The notes under the pieces are model-generated. The model was not told the DNA's origin and did no database searches. It saw only the letters and a list, made by a program, of their open reading frames with translations. From Pelodera strongyloides (Eukaryota > Nematoda > Chromadorea > Rhabditida > Rhabditidae): a stretch of 64,000 nt of DNA. The DNA is taken from contig JAANDG010000356.1 in NCBI GenBank assembly GCA_036852015.1, positions 62,001-126,000 on the forward strand. The letters run 5' to 3'. Made by a program: the position numbers and the translations under genes. Positions 50,501 through 58,311 of the stretch are shown here, piece after piece. Position 1 is the first letter of the stretch; every line of letters starts with the position of its first letter.

Positions 50501-53500
50501 GTATTGTTAAGGTATCGCTAAAGGCAGTGGGCAATCTGAAAGGGTTTCACAAATTACCATTAAATATGGTTAACGAGCCTAACGATGTTGTAACGCTGTG
50601 ACGAATGTATACTTGCAGTCGGTGACTGACCAGTTGATTTCAAACTCCCAAATGCACATTCTCCTTGGTCGATATCTATGGAAATATTTACAGGAAACCG
50701 CAGAAAATGAACAGGTTCAGTAAAATCCAAGGACTGAATTTTCCCAGTAGAATTTGTGATCTAAATTAGATTAATCATATACAACTTCACACCAAATCAA
50801 TGATGAAGGCCTGTCAATGGCAGACATAAAAACACGTCCGGTGTGCCAACTACACCATTTTATTTGTTGTTAATAAGATTTTAATGTAGTACTTTTAGTA
50901 ACCTTTATAGAAATAAACATCAGAAGTAAGAGAGAAAAAAAAGTAAAAATTAACCCTCGCAGATGAGTTGTCACAGTATCTTGTTCCTTGTGGAACAATT
51001 GAAAAAGTTCTATTTTCCGATCCAATAAATTGAATATCAAATGAACGTTTGATAGGATTTGAAGAGAAAAATTGTGTGAAAATATTGAAGAAAAGTGACG
51101 CGGAAGAGTCGAAGACAGAAAATGAAGGCCCTGCAAACATTAGAATCTATTATAAAAAATCTCATACAAATCTGATTTTCAGTTCTGATACTGATACTGG
51201 ACTGGACCCGTATGAGATCTAATCTTGGAATTTGATTTTATTGGAATTTAGGGATTTCTTTATTATTATAGATATGTATCATCAACCCGACAAGTTACGC
51301 TGTCAAACGAGCCCGGAAAGTGTAAATTCCAGGCGGCGTACTCATGGTGTGCCACAGCACCGCCACCATTTGGCATAGTTCCAGTGTGCCGCAGGTGTTT
51401 GCTCGCTGCACAACCACTTTCCTATGGGTAAAACAATGGAGTCCACTAACAAAAGGGTTTAATGTATTAAAGATAGGCAACATAAATGTAAAAAAAATCA
51501 GGGTTGAATGTGCATTACCTTTAATGTACTGTATTGCTATCGAATTTCCATTCACATTTCCTTCAGCTATTACATGTATTTCCTTTCCACTGAGAATAAA
51601 ATGGAAAGGAAAAATGTCAGGGGAATTGATGAACGGGTAAGCCACAGATGTTATATTGTAAGCAAAGAATTGGGGAATATTTTCACCTAAACATTTGCTT
51701 TCAAATACCTAGGGAACCAATTTCTTTACGCGATATGAGCGTCTATCTAATATGTAGTTAGTTCTACGTTCAGGCGCGCGCGACATGCAATCCGCGGCCG
51801 CGGGAAAGAGATGGCTTGACATGGGAAATGCGGAGACGCAGCAAGAGGGCGGGGCTGTTTCTCTCTTTCTCGATTTCTTCAATGCAAATTTGCAATCTTT
51901 TCCCGCGGACGCGGATTCGCGTGTCCGAGCTGCGCGCCTGAGGACCAGAGTTGCTTCAAAGAACTACCATTTAATCCATTTGCGGTCGAAATGTTTCAGT
52001 GATGTTTTATAGTAAGCGATCCAGAGCTCATAAATAGTAAATTCCATTTCGCATATAAACAATAAAAAAATGACCCACCGTTAGCATTAATAATTCACTT
52101 TGATCGTTTCGTATGATATATCGGTACTTGGGCTCCATTTCTATTATTTCATTTTCTGATGACCGTGTGCGAATTACGCGGTGGGAAGGGACTGTAATAA
52201 AAGTTGAAAAAATAAGATCTCAGCGGCCTTATTTGTGCTTTCTATTATGTTTGCGTTGGGGTTCTTTATAGGGCTACAGTATTTTCTACGATGTAAGGAT
52301 CAGTAGATCGGAATGATGTGTCTTTAATATTGAATTTTTTTTAAAATGATTTTAAAAACCTCATTTTACCGCAACCACTTCAGACCAACAGTGGAAAGAA
52401 CAGAAATACAGTTGAATGTACCTACCGTATGCAATATATGTGATTCGAAATCCTTTCCCGCCATTTTGAGATCGACTTTTGAAATAAAAATCAATATTAT
52501 TATTCGATCGATATTGAGTATTTTCCTGTGTTCCGTTCAGAATCATTGCAGTTTCGACGTCCGAAATTACAAGTGAATCGTCTGAATTTGTGTCGAAATC
52601 TGTGATCTGGAATAGTAAATTTAGAGGATATTATTATGGTCGGAAGCGAAATAAACGAAAGCTAAAGAGCCGCGTACAGGAAGATTTTCTACGGGACTCT
52701 AAAACAATTGCCTCAAATTCGGCATGACGGCTTAAAAGAGAAAGAAAAATAATAATATCATAATTATATTATACTCACATAAACCATAATTTGTGCATTT
52801 TCCATTTGTGAAATACTCCAGTGACAATCAGTTGTGAGTGGATAATTGTTTGGGTAATTAGGGGTGGTAATTACACCGAATGAGTCACTCAACAGCAGTT
52901 CTCCACAGGAAGCATTCTTCTGAAAAAACATTCTATTTCAAAAACCACCCTGTGAACTGAACTTATTACCGTAGACAGCGACATACGTACGGTAATATAC
53001 CGCGCAAAATTAATCTCTCAATTGGGTTACTTCTTAGTAACCAGTTGATGCATACACAGACATGATGTATTACCCGTAAAGCTCGTAAAAAAAGTACCGT
53101 ATATGTTCTGAATTGTTTCTTTTCATCGCTGCCGTCTCCACAATCACGCACTCCATCACCAACAGAACTTCGAGAAATGCACTGGGAATTATCAGCACAT
53201 CGCCACTCATCTGAAAAATGCAAATATTTATGCGTGATCTTAAGGCGTCGGGAACCTCATTTGATGTCTCATTGCAATTTTTTGTTATTTCTCGAATTTC
53301 TCGAAGCTTTCTTCGAATAAAAATGAAATAATGACTGGCGACATGAAAAGTTCGTTCCACCTTTGAGAACCAAGTTCTCCGCGCTTCTACTCGGCAGATT
53401 CCAAATAAAAAAGTTAAAACCGAAAAATATTGTTAAAAGAAAAAATAAACTTCTACTCACTCGAAAAACAGGCGAATGTCTCGCAGATACCGGTAATCTT

Positions 53501-54590
53501 TCAGTGCAATTTCTCTGTTCCCAGCCTGGTTTGCTTTTCTGAAATAAAATTTATTGATTTTAGAACGAATACCAGCAAGGGTATGCTCCTCTATTTATGA
53601 ATTTAGGTTTGCACTCAAAATATGTCGTAATTATGCAGTATACATTGTTTTTTCCTCCTTTTGTAATCAAGAACCATCATTGTTCACAATTTTTTACAAT
53701 GAGCTACGCTGGCTTATAGGTTAGAGTATGCAACAAATAACCAATACTATTATGAAATGGAAACTTACCCCAAATATACAGCAATACATTTATCGTTTCC
53801 ATAAACGGACGGTTCATTTTCTCTCCACAGTGGATTGTATATCGAGGACACAGTAAGATTCAACCAGTTGGATATGTTACGCCCTGCTACAGTATACCCT
53901 GTCCAGAATATATCATCAACTTCGATCGATTCAGATATTGATTGAATGATTAACCAATGATCTTCGAGTATCGTTGTCGTATTCGCGCTAAATTAAAAGT
54001 ATGGATGAAAAACCATCCTCAACCACTTTAACAATCACATAAAGCTTGTAAATTCAGCTGTATACAGTGCACATAAGGACATTTTTTATGATAAGTTAGA
54101 CTATTTCGTAGTGCTCAAATGTAGAAAAAACCCTCATATCATGTCGTTGAATGTGTAAGGGAAACAAAAAGTATACTTATAACAGCACAAACCTAATATT
54201 TCCACAAAACTCCTGTGCATTTCGGAAACTTGCACTTTTCGTTACCGTTGGAAAATAATAGCACGATCTGCCCAATTGTTTCCATTCTTGAAATTAAAGT
54301 GAAAAATATAATATTTTAATATACACAAAAATCCAATAAATATTCAATTCAATGGACTGCGATGCTTCAGGCAACCTATGCGAATGCTGTTTCCTAAAAT
54401 TCATTTCAAAAATAGGATGTTATAACGCTTTAAAGAAGAAAGGAAGAAAATAATTACCTCCCTCTGCATTATTCTCTGGACATTGTAATCCCAAATCACC
54501 CTGACTCCATTTGAAGGGATACGATTGAATAGTTAATGAAAATGAGAGAATTAGGAGAAGTCCAGATAAGGAGAGTTTGGACTTGGACAT
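28513..54590 (-). CDS. Very large modular transmembrane receptor-like protein (Uninflatable-like plan)
   Basis: Start ATG at 54590 is followed by a signal peptide ([18 protein letters not shown]); the stop is at 28513. Dozens of exons give, in order: C-type lectin, LDL-receptor class A, CUB and CUB-like regions, sushi modules, an Ig domain, a HYR domain, GCC2/GCC3 cysteine modules, EGF modules, a pentraxin/laminin-G-like domain, a second HYR, more GCC2/GCC3, one transmembrane helix and a tail of about 125 residues. I checked phases fully at both ends and in parts between, not for every middle exon. The mix of modules resembles Drosophila Uninflatable, a large apical membrane protein of tubular epithelia; the link is by architecture only. 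The role is probably adhesion or matrix/receptor function at an epithelial surface. Two or more genes could in principle be merged, but I saw no internal stop/start boundary. The lectin exon has an apparent frameshift. Confidence 0.7.
30530..31985 (-). other. GCC2/GCC3-type cysteine modules, membrane-proximal
   Basis: Recognisable segments include [57 protein letters not shown] and [18 protein letters not shown]. These cysteine-pair modules follow the second HYR domain and lead towards the transmembrane exon. Confidence 0.65.
32320..33110 (-). other. Linker exons of the large receptor gene
   Basis: Open segments with matching splice sites include [20 protein letters not shown], a [10 protein letters not shown] end, [18 protein letters not shown] and a [19 protein letters not shown] segment. 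I do not recognise a named domain. A basic NNRLKRS sequence could be a proteolytic site. A GA microsatellite lies in the intron at 32500-32553. Confidence 0.5.
32500..32553. repeat. GA microsatellite
   Basis: A near-perfect run of GA dinucleotides in an intron of the large receptor gene. The opposite-strand frame of Ser/Leu is an artefact. Confidence 0.9.
33430..34375 (-). other. Second HYR (hyalin repeat) domain
   Basis: It begins [14 protein letters not shown], with [11 protein letters not shown] as the typical W..P..DN centre. It ends [19 protein letters not shown] followed by QFVLTVSP. This is the standard order of HYR motifs, an immunoglobulin-like fold linked to adhesion. Confidence 0.75.
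34440..34577. mobile_element. GC-rich element in an intron
   Basis: It is bounded by TAAGCACC and the inverted GGTGCTTA, rich in CGTCG/GCGTC words, and unlike the AT-rich flanks. CA repeats follow at 34600-34650. Short terminal repeats make it a tentative MITE. Confidence 0.4.
35100..36235 (-). other. Pentraxin / laminin-G-like domain
   Basis: Segments in order: [83 protein letters not shown] and [11 protein letters not shown]. Last are C and W-containing residues near 35110. The F-T-L-C-x-W, W-H-H, DG and F-x-G-x-I-x-N-V-Q motifs fit a concanavalin-like pentraxin/LamG fold. Confidence 0.7.
35975..36126. mobile_element. TTAA palindromic element in an intron
   Basis: TTAA at 35975 with GGCGATACTGCAAGAGGTTTTG and TTAA at 36123 preceded by AACAACGTGCCACACCACTT. 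Inner GAAACGTGC/TTTCAAAAACAACGTGC words mirror each other. Confidence 0.55.
36355..39345 (-). other. EGF-like module array of the large receptor gene
   Basis: At least six EGF-like units. Examples are [83 protein letters not shown] and [11 protein letters not shown], the last ending [13 protein letters not shown]. Spacing of C-x-N-G-x-C and C-x-C is typical. Each unit lies on its own exon or exon pair. Confidence 0.8.
39031..39187. mobile_element. CCGGCCGG palindromic element in an intron
   Basis: TTAAAGCGAAATACCGGCCG at the left and GGCGGTATTTCGCTTAA at the right, with TTAA at both ends. GAAACACATCGAGTAC and GATGCGTTTCAAAAAC are mirrored. Confidence 0.75.
39590..40640 (-). other. GCC2/GCC3 cysteine modules before the EGF array
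   Basis: Segments in order: [93 protein letters not shown] and [20 protein letters not shown]. This is the ephrin-receptor-like/GCC2-GCC3 pattern of CPpG and CxPCP pairs. Confidence 0.8.
41370..42035 (-). other. Linker exons between HYR and GCC2 modules
   Basis: Open exons encode segments such as [39 protein letters not shown] and [16 protein letters not shown]. Beta-strand-like alternation and paired cysteines suggest an extracellular sandwich domain. I cannot name the family. Confidence 0.5.
42670..43210 (-). other. First HYR (hyalin repeat) domain
   Basis: [20 protein letters not shown] starts the domain; [19 protein letters not shown] has the W..P...DN signature. [20 protein letters not shown] ends it. 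This is the same order as the second HYR at 33430-34375, though more diverged. Confidence 0.65.
43550..45000 (-). other. Unassigned extracellular exons
   Basis: Open segments with splice signals include [60 protein letters not shown] and [20 protein letters not shown]. Also present are [20 protein letters not shown] and [15 protein letters not shown]. The last two form a small cysteine-rich module. No confident family assignment. Confidence 0.5.
45854..46208. mobile_element. Long TTAA palindrome, GATCGGCTCACC family
   Basis: Left arm GATCGGCTCACCTCAAATAG and right arm end GAGCCGGACCCTTTAA. Arms of about 150 bases mirror each other (GGTGATAAAGTGGGTGATCG against ATCCACACTTTATCACC). The left TTAA is degraded. 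The right TTAA is shared with the next element. A better preserved copy is at 62713-63072. Confidence 0.75.
46205..46387. mobile_element. CCGGCCGG-family palindromic element next to the long palindrome
   Basis: TTAAAGGGAAATACGGCGGG on the left and ACGGCTGGTATTTCGCTTTAA on the right. It shares its left TTAA with the element ending at 46208. A further half-element lies at about 46470-46527 (GGACGGGATTTCGCTTTAAA). Confidence 0.7.
47100..49834 (-). other. Sushi (CCP) modules of the large receptor gene
   Basis: The clearest unit, 49558-49834, gives [46 protein letters not shown]: four sushi cysteines with the closing W-x-P-x-P-x-C. Others are [17 protein letters not shown] with [27 protein letters not shown], and [18 protein letters not shown] with [17 protein letters not shown] modules mediate protein-protein contacts outside cells. 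Confidence 0.75.
49882..50370. mobile_element. Long TTAA palindrome, GATAGGTTCACC family
   Basis: TTAA at 49882 and 50367. AAAGGGATAGGTTCACCTCG is mirrored by CGAGGGGAACCTATCCCTTT. Long inner mirrored blocks include GGGGTACCGCAGCCATGGTA/TACCATGGCTGCGGTACCCC and GACCTATGACGGTCAAAAT. The loop is about 50-60 bases of unrelated sequence. The open frame across it is incidental. Confidence 0.85.
50630..52919 (-). other. CUB and CUB-like exons of the large receptor gene
   Basis: The first CUB spans 52775-52919 and 52423-52608: [35 protein letters not shown] and then DDSLVISD ... [12 protein letters not shown]. Later exons (52192 region, 51527-51711, about 50950-51124, 50635-50763) give CUB-like halves such as [40 protein letters not shown] and [20 protein letters not shown]. 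Phases join through these exons. Confidence 0.75.
51770..51946. mobile_element. GC-rich MITE-like element with about 45-base inverted ends
   Basis: TTCAGGCGCGCGCGACATGC ... ATCCGCGGCCGCGGGAAAGA at the left is mirrored by TCTTTTCCCGCGGACGCGGA ... GTCCGAGCTGCGCGCCTGA at the right. The centre is about 85 bases. It lies in an intron between CUB-like exons and is much richer in GC than its surroundings. Confidence 0.65.
53099..53213 (-). other. LDL-receptor class A module
   Basis: Starting in the preceding exon with CETFACFS, it continues [20 protein letters not shown] then [11 protein letters not shown]. The DC.DGSDE calcium-binding signature is present; the Cys usually before DG is Gly here (VGDG). 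Confidence 0.75.
53461..54590 (-). other. Signal peptide and C-type lectin exons, with an apparent frameshift
   Basis: Exons: 54458-54590 (signal peptide), 54193-54286 ([27 protein letters not shown]), about 53770-53990 ([42 protein letters not shown]) and 53461-53533. These are the WxxxxxSCY, A..FC, W.G and C..V.L signatures of a C-type lectin fold. In the last exon [12 protein letters not shown] is in one frame but the expected ICETFACFS ending, which runs into the LDL-A module, is in another. One base appears to be missing near 53472-53494. Confidence 0.7.
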
Positions 54591-54650
54591 ACAAAGATGG
54601 CCGAGGGCCAATATCTGAATTAAACAATAAATTATTTACAATAATTTACA

Positions 54651-54801
54651 AAAGCGAAAACCGGCCGGTTTTGAAACGCATTCAAGTACTGCATTCCATG
54701 CATTTATGCAAAGTGGGGTCCAATTGGGGATAGTTTTGATTCTAATTTATGCTCATTTGATATGCTGCATAAGAAAGCACCGGCTGGTATTTCGCTTTAA
54801 A
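54651..54801. mobile_element. CCGGCCGG palindromic element
   Basis: AAAGCGAAAACCGGCCGG at the left; CCGGCTGGTATTTCGCTTTAA at the right. The left TTAA is not preserved. It lies just upstream of the receptor start codon. Confidence 0.65.
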
Positions 54802-54895
54802 AGAAACATTCCAACACATAGACATTTTATTTTGTGACTCATTTACGTTACAATGTGACGTGATAATCTAAACAAACATTGGAGAAAATGATGTA

Positions 54896-55057
54896 TCCAA
54901 GGATATAACGGCCGACTTTGAAACTTATTTTGACAACTACTCATATGTCGTATGCAAATTATTATAATCAGACTAAAAATTCGCGCAGTAATTTGCATAT
55001 ACTACATAGAATACAGCGTCCCACATACGTTTCAAAAACCGCTATCATACGCTTTAA
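54896..55057. mobile_element. Diverged TTAA palindromic element
   Basis: GGATATAACGGCCGACTTTG at the left; TTTCAAAAACCGCTATCATACG then CTTTAA at the right. The layout is the same as the CCGGCCGG family but diverged. Confidence 0.5.
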
Positions 55058-56648
55058 AGTAATGAAAGACCACCAATGGGTGTAAAATTAGTGTGAAAAT
55101 GAAATAAACAAAGAAGGAAAAAATAATCAAGCATCCAGAAAATAAATATATTTGACCGATCTACCAAAACAAATAAGTGACTAAATGACTATTCGAATAT
55201 AATGATCTTTGTGTAGTATGGCATGTGTGTATATCAATACTAATCTTGTATTGATTCACAATGGCGTGGGTAATTTTAACTTTGCTCGTATATTGGTTAG
55301 ATCGATAAATTCGGAATTTAATCTATATTTGCGTAGATAATTAAATATAATTTGTTCCTTTTTCTCGATGGACTGTTGGGGGTGTTGCCCAAGAAAGGAC
55401 ACTCGAAATACGAGCTAATTACATATGAAATACCATCGTCGACTTGGGCTCTCCAATGGTAAATTGCCACGAATTGTTAGAAAAATTCTGGGCATTGGCA
55501 TTGGGTTAATTATTTGAGATAATTAACCGATAATTATTCATCTACATATAGTCATCAATAATAAGGTGTATTGTATGTCTACGACACACATAAGGAGAAA
55601 AATATATTAGTTACCCGTAGTCAGCCGAAATAAACTATATGATCAAGAAATCATATTGCCCTGATATGACGTATTTAATTAAGTTATCTTATTTCGACAT
55701 GCTTGTTGAATTTGTCCACTGCTTACTGTTTTGTGCAAAAAATTTGTTTATTGAAAATAACGTCTGTATAACTTTGATTGGAATGTGAAATTCTATCTGT
55801 AATCTTTAAATGTAATTAAGATAATTTGAAGATAAAGTGTTGTTTTGTGAATAAAAGGAAGCGGAATTGGTGTAAATGGAGGGGATTTCTTGAGTGGAAA
55901 ACACGGACAGAAACAGTGGCCGGAAACAAACAGTGAGAGAGGGTCGGACCAGATACAAAGGGAAGGACAAACGGGATACATATGAATATGATTTATGTTA
56001 TATATTACCGCAATTGCTTAATTGCCCAAAATAATTCCATATTTATTTTGAGAACGATTGATGCAGGGGATTCCATAACTTTGCCAGAAAACAAAATTCG
56101 CGTGTGGCAATCCGACAGTCCATCATATTAATATTTCGGTACTAGATGTTGCAAGTTTGACATTGCAAAAGCAACATTGATGTGCCAATTGAAGTAATCT
56201 AGAAAGTTCAACTTCATCATTTCTATTAGTTTCTCTATTCTTATTTTGGTCCGGACATTTGCTTTTGGGGTTAATGAGTTGTTTTCGCACTAATAAACAC
56301 TGCTTTTTTGTTAATCCCCGGTTTCACAAGTATTTCGAGCTGAACTGTCAACATTAGGGGTATCAGATTAAAGGGTGAATATAAACGGACAAGCATAAAC
56401 AATAAACCAGATACTTTTACTCTGTTCTTGTTTCCCGTTAGGCGTTTGTTATTCTTTAACATGGTATCGTATATTGTGGATAGCGTCCGTGGTGTATTTA
56501 TGTACTTGAGAATATCGCATCCGTTCGAGCGACTGACGAAATAATAGAAGGACGATAAGTAGAAGTTACAAGTTGCTTCACGTTTGGAACCATTCAGTGC
56601 TTCTGGGATACGAACAAATTTATAGTCTATATGTCTCTATATTTTCAG

Positions 56649-57897
56649 ATGAAATTCTTCATCGTTTCTTTCTCAATTCTCTTCTCTTCTGTCATTTGTG
56701 ATTGGTATAATATTGAAGAACAAGTGAATAAGATTTTCTGTCCGAAATGTGTTGAAATTGTCCAATTGGCCGAGAAACACATGGATCCGGATATGAAAAA
56801 GACACAACAAGTTTGTTTGATAATTATTACATTTGTCTTAATTATGAAACTAGATCCTGCTTAATTAGTGGAACGAACGAATGAGTGAAGTTAAGAGCTA
56901 TCATAGGTAAAGTAATTCGACAGCTAAACTGGAATTTGCTCAGAGGTCAGTAGCGTTAGACAGAGGGCCTCAAAAATGGCCCTCGGTCGGATTTTCGAAT
57001 GTTTCAGAATATCGCAGCTGCATGCCTCACTGTATTCGACGATCAGCTTCTGTGTGCAATGATTGGACAATTGAAAGGTAGACCATAATTTATTCTAATT
57101 TTTTATCGAGAACTCGGCGCCTGTTGAATGCCGCGACTATTTCTTACAATGAAGTTTTCTTATCGTTTTCATCACAAACTCAGCATAGTCAAAAAATTGG
57201 TTCCGACCTTCAGTGCTTGCAAATATACTGGGCAACTGCATTCAGATCTTTTAATGCAATCAGAGGTACTCGGGTACTCCGTTCACAATCAGAAAACCTA
57301 GGAAATTTGCAACGCAAATATCAAGAATACTTTTGAAAAACCACGTGTCATACCATTTTAATCATTTGTTCACATTCAGGTCGGAGAATGGTGCACGCCA
57401 TAATGAGAGGTAGTTGTCCAGTTGACGCTTGCAATACAATGGAATGCTTCAATCCAGAACCTTCTGAAATTCCACATATAGAAGAAAGTACAAAAGCTGC
57501 TGAAAAGACAACGCCCATTATGGAGACAACAGAGGCACCAGAGAAACCGAGAACCACAGCAGAACCTGAGGTGGATAAGACGACGACAGCAAAAATAGAA
57601 GTAGAGACCACTGCTGCACCAGAGGTGGAAAAGACGACTGAAGCAAAAATAGAAGTAGAGACCACTGCTGCACCAGAGGTGGAAAAGACGACGACAGCAA
57701 AAATAGAAGTAGAGACCACTGCTGCACCAGAGGTGGAAAAGACGACTGCAGCAAAAATAGAAGTAGAGACCACTGCTGCACCAGAGGTGGAAAAGACAAC
57801 TGCAGCACCGGAAGCAGCAAAAACCACAGCAAACCCTCCGGTGACAGAAAAGGAAGAAAATGTAACTGCCCAGGACCCGTATTTTACCTTTGATTAG
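56649..57897 (+). CDS. Secreted saposin-like protein with Thr/Glu-rich repeat tail
   Basis: Three exons: 56649-56810, 57008-57077 and 57380-57897, giving 249 aa. A signal peptide (MKFFIVSFSILFSSVIC) is followed by a saposin B-type domain (about residues 31-105). Its six cysteines occur in CPKC, AACL, LLC, GSC, DAC and MEC. Such domains bind lipids or membranes and in nematodes include the amoebapore-like SPP proteins of the gut, some with antimicrobial activity. The rest is low-complexity: Thr, Glu, Ala and Pro, with four 18-residue repeats (AKIEVETTAAPEVEKTT plus one). Many Thr and Pro suggest mucin-type O-glycosylation. TTTCAG directly precedes the ATG, fitting trans-splicing. Typical SPP proteins are about 100 aa and lack this tail. 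Confidence 0.85.
57589..57804 (+). repeat. 54-base in-frame tandem repeat, four copies
   Basis: The unit encodes AKIEVETTAAPEVEKTT plus one variable residue (E, T or A). Copies are nearly identical at DNA level, so they probably expanded recently. The opposite strand is also open across it, an artefact of the period. Confidence 0.95.
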
Positions 57898-58311
57898 AAA
57901 TTGGGTAGTGGAATTTTTTGTAAAACTTCCTCAATATTATTTTTGTTGCATTTTCCAAAAAAAATTCGTACGTAGCGCTATTAGATGAAACATCTTTTCA
58001 TGTCAAATGTATCTTTTCCCATGTAAGCAAAAACTTCCTGCGATAAAAATGGTAAATTTGTTTATTCTTCATTAGACACGATTATTAATTCATTTATACA
58101 TTGTAATATAAAGAAAATATTGATAAATCAAGCTGTAAAACATTTTAGTTTTTCTGTTTTAGCTGGGCAAAATCAGTATTTGTATTGATCGCAATTAAAA
58201 CGTATTATCGAATTTATTTCTAATAAACCGTTTACTTAAAATGTTCTTTCGTCTCGTATAAATCGAGAATAATATGCACATTGATATGTATATGGTTATT
58301 GATTGATCCAC
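57898..58311. other. Convergent 3' flanks of the saposin-like and Ser/Pro-rich genes
   Basis: AT-rich. Minus-strand AATAAA at 58213-58218, about 95 bases past the stop of the minus gene. Plus-strand AATAAA at 58222-58227 is possible for the saposin-like gene. Confidence 0.5.

Larger units (their letters stand above)
54591..56648. other. Intergenic stretch between receptor and saposin-like genes
   Basis: The two genes are divergently transcribed from here, so both promoters should lie in it. It holds two palindromic elements (54651-54801, 54896-55057) and AT-rich DNA. I saw no exon series. Confidence 0.5.

Noticed and set aside
51300..51430. GC-rich open segment between CUB-like exons
   Set aside because: Frames joined in phase hit a stop, and the flanking CUB-like exons join directly in phase without it.
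57348..57827. Long minus-strand open frame across the saposin-like gene's repeat
   Set aside because: It is the shadow of the 54-base in-frame repeat on the plus strand, where signal peptide, cysteines and splice phases all support the sense gene.
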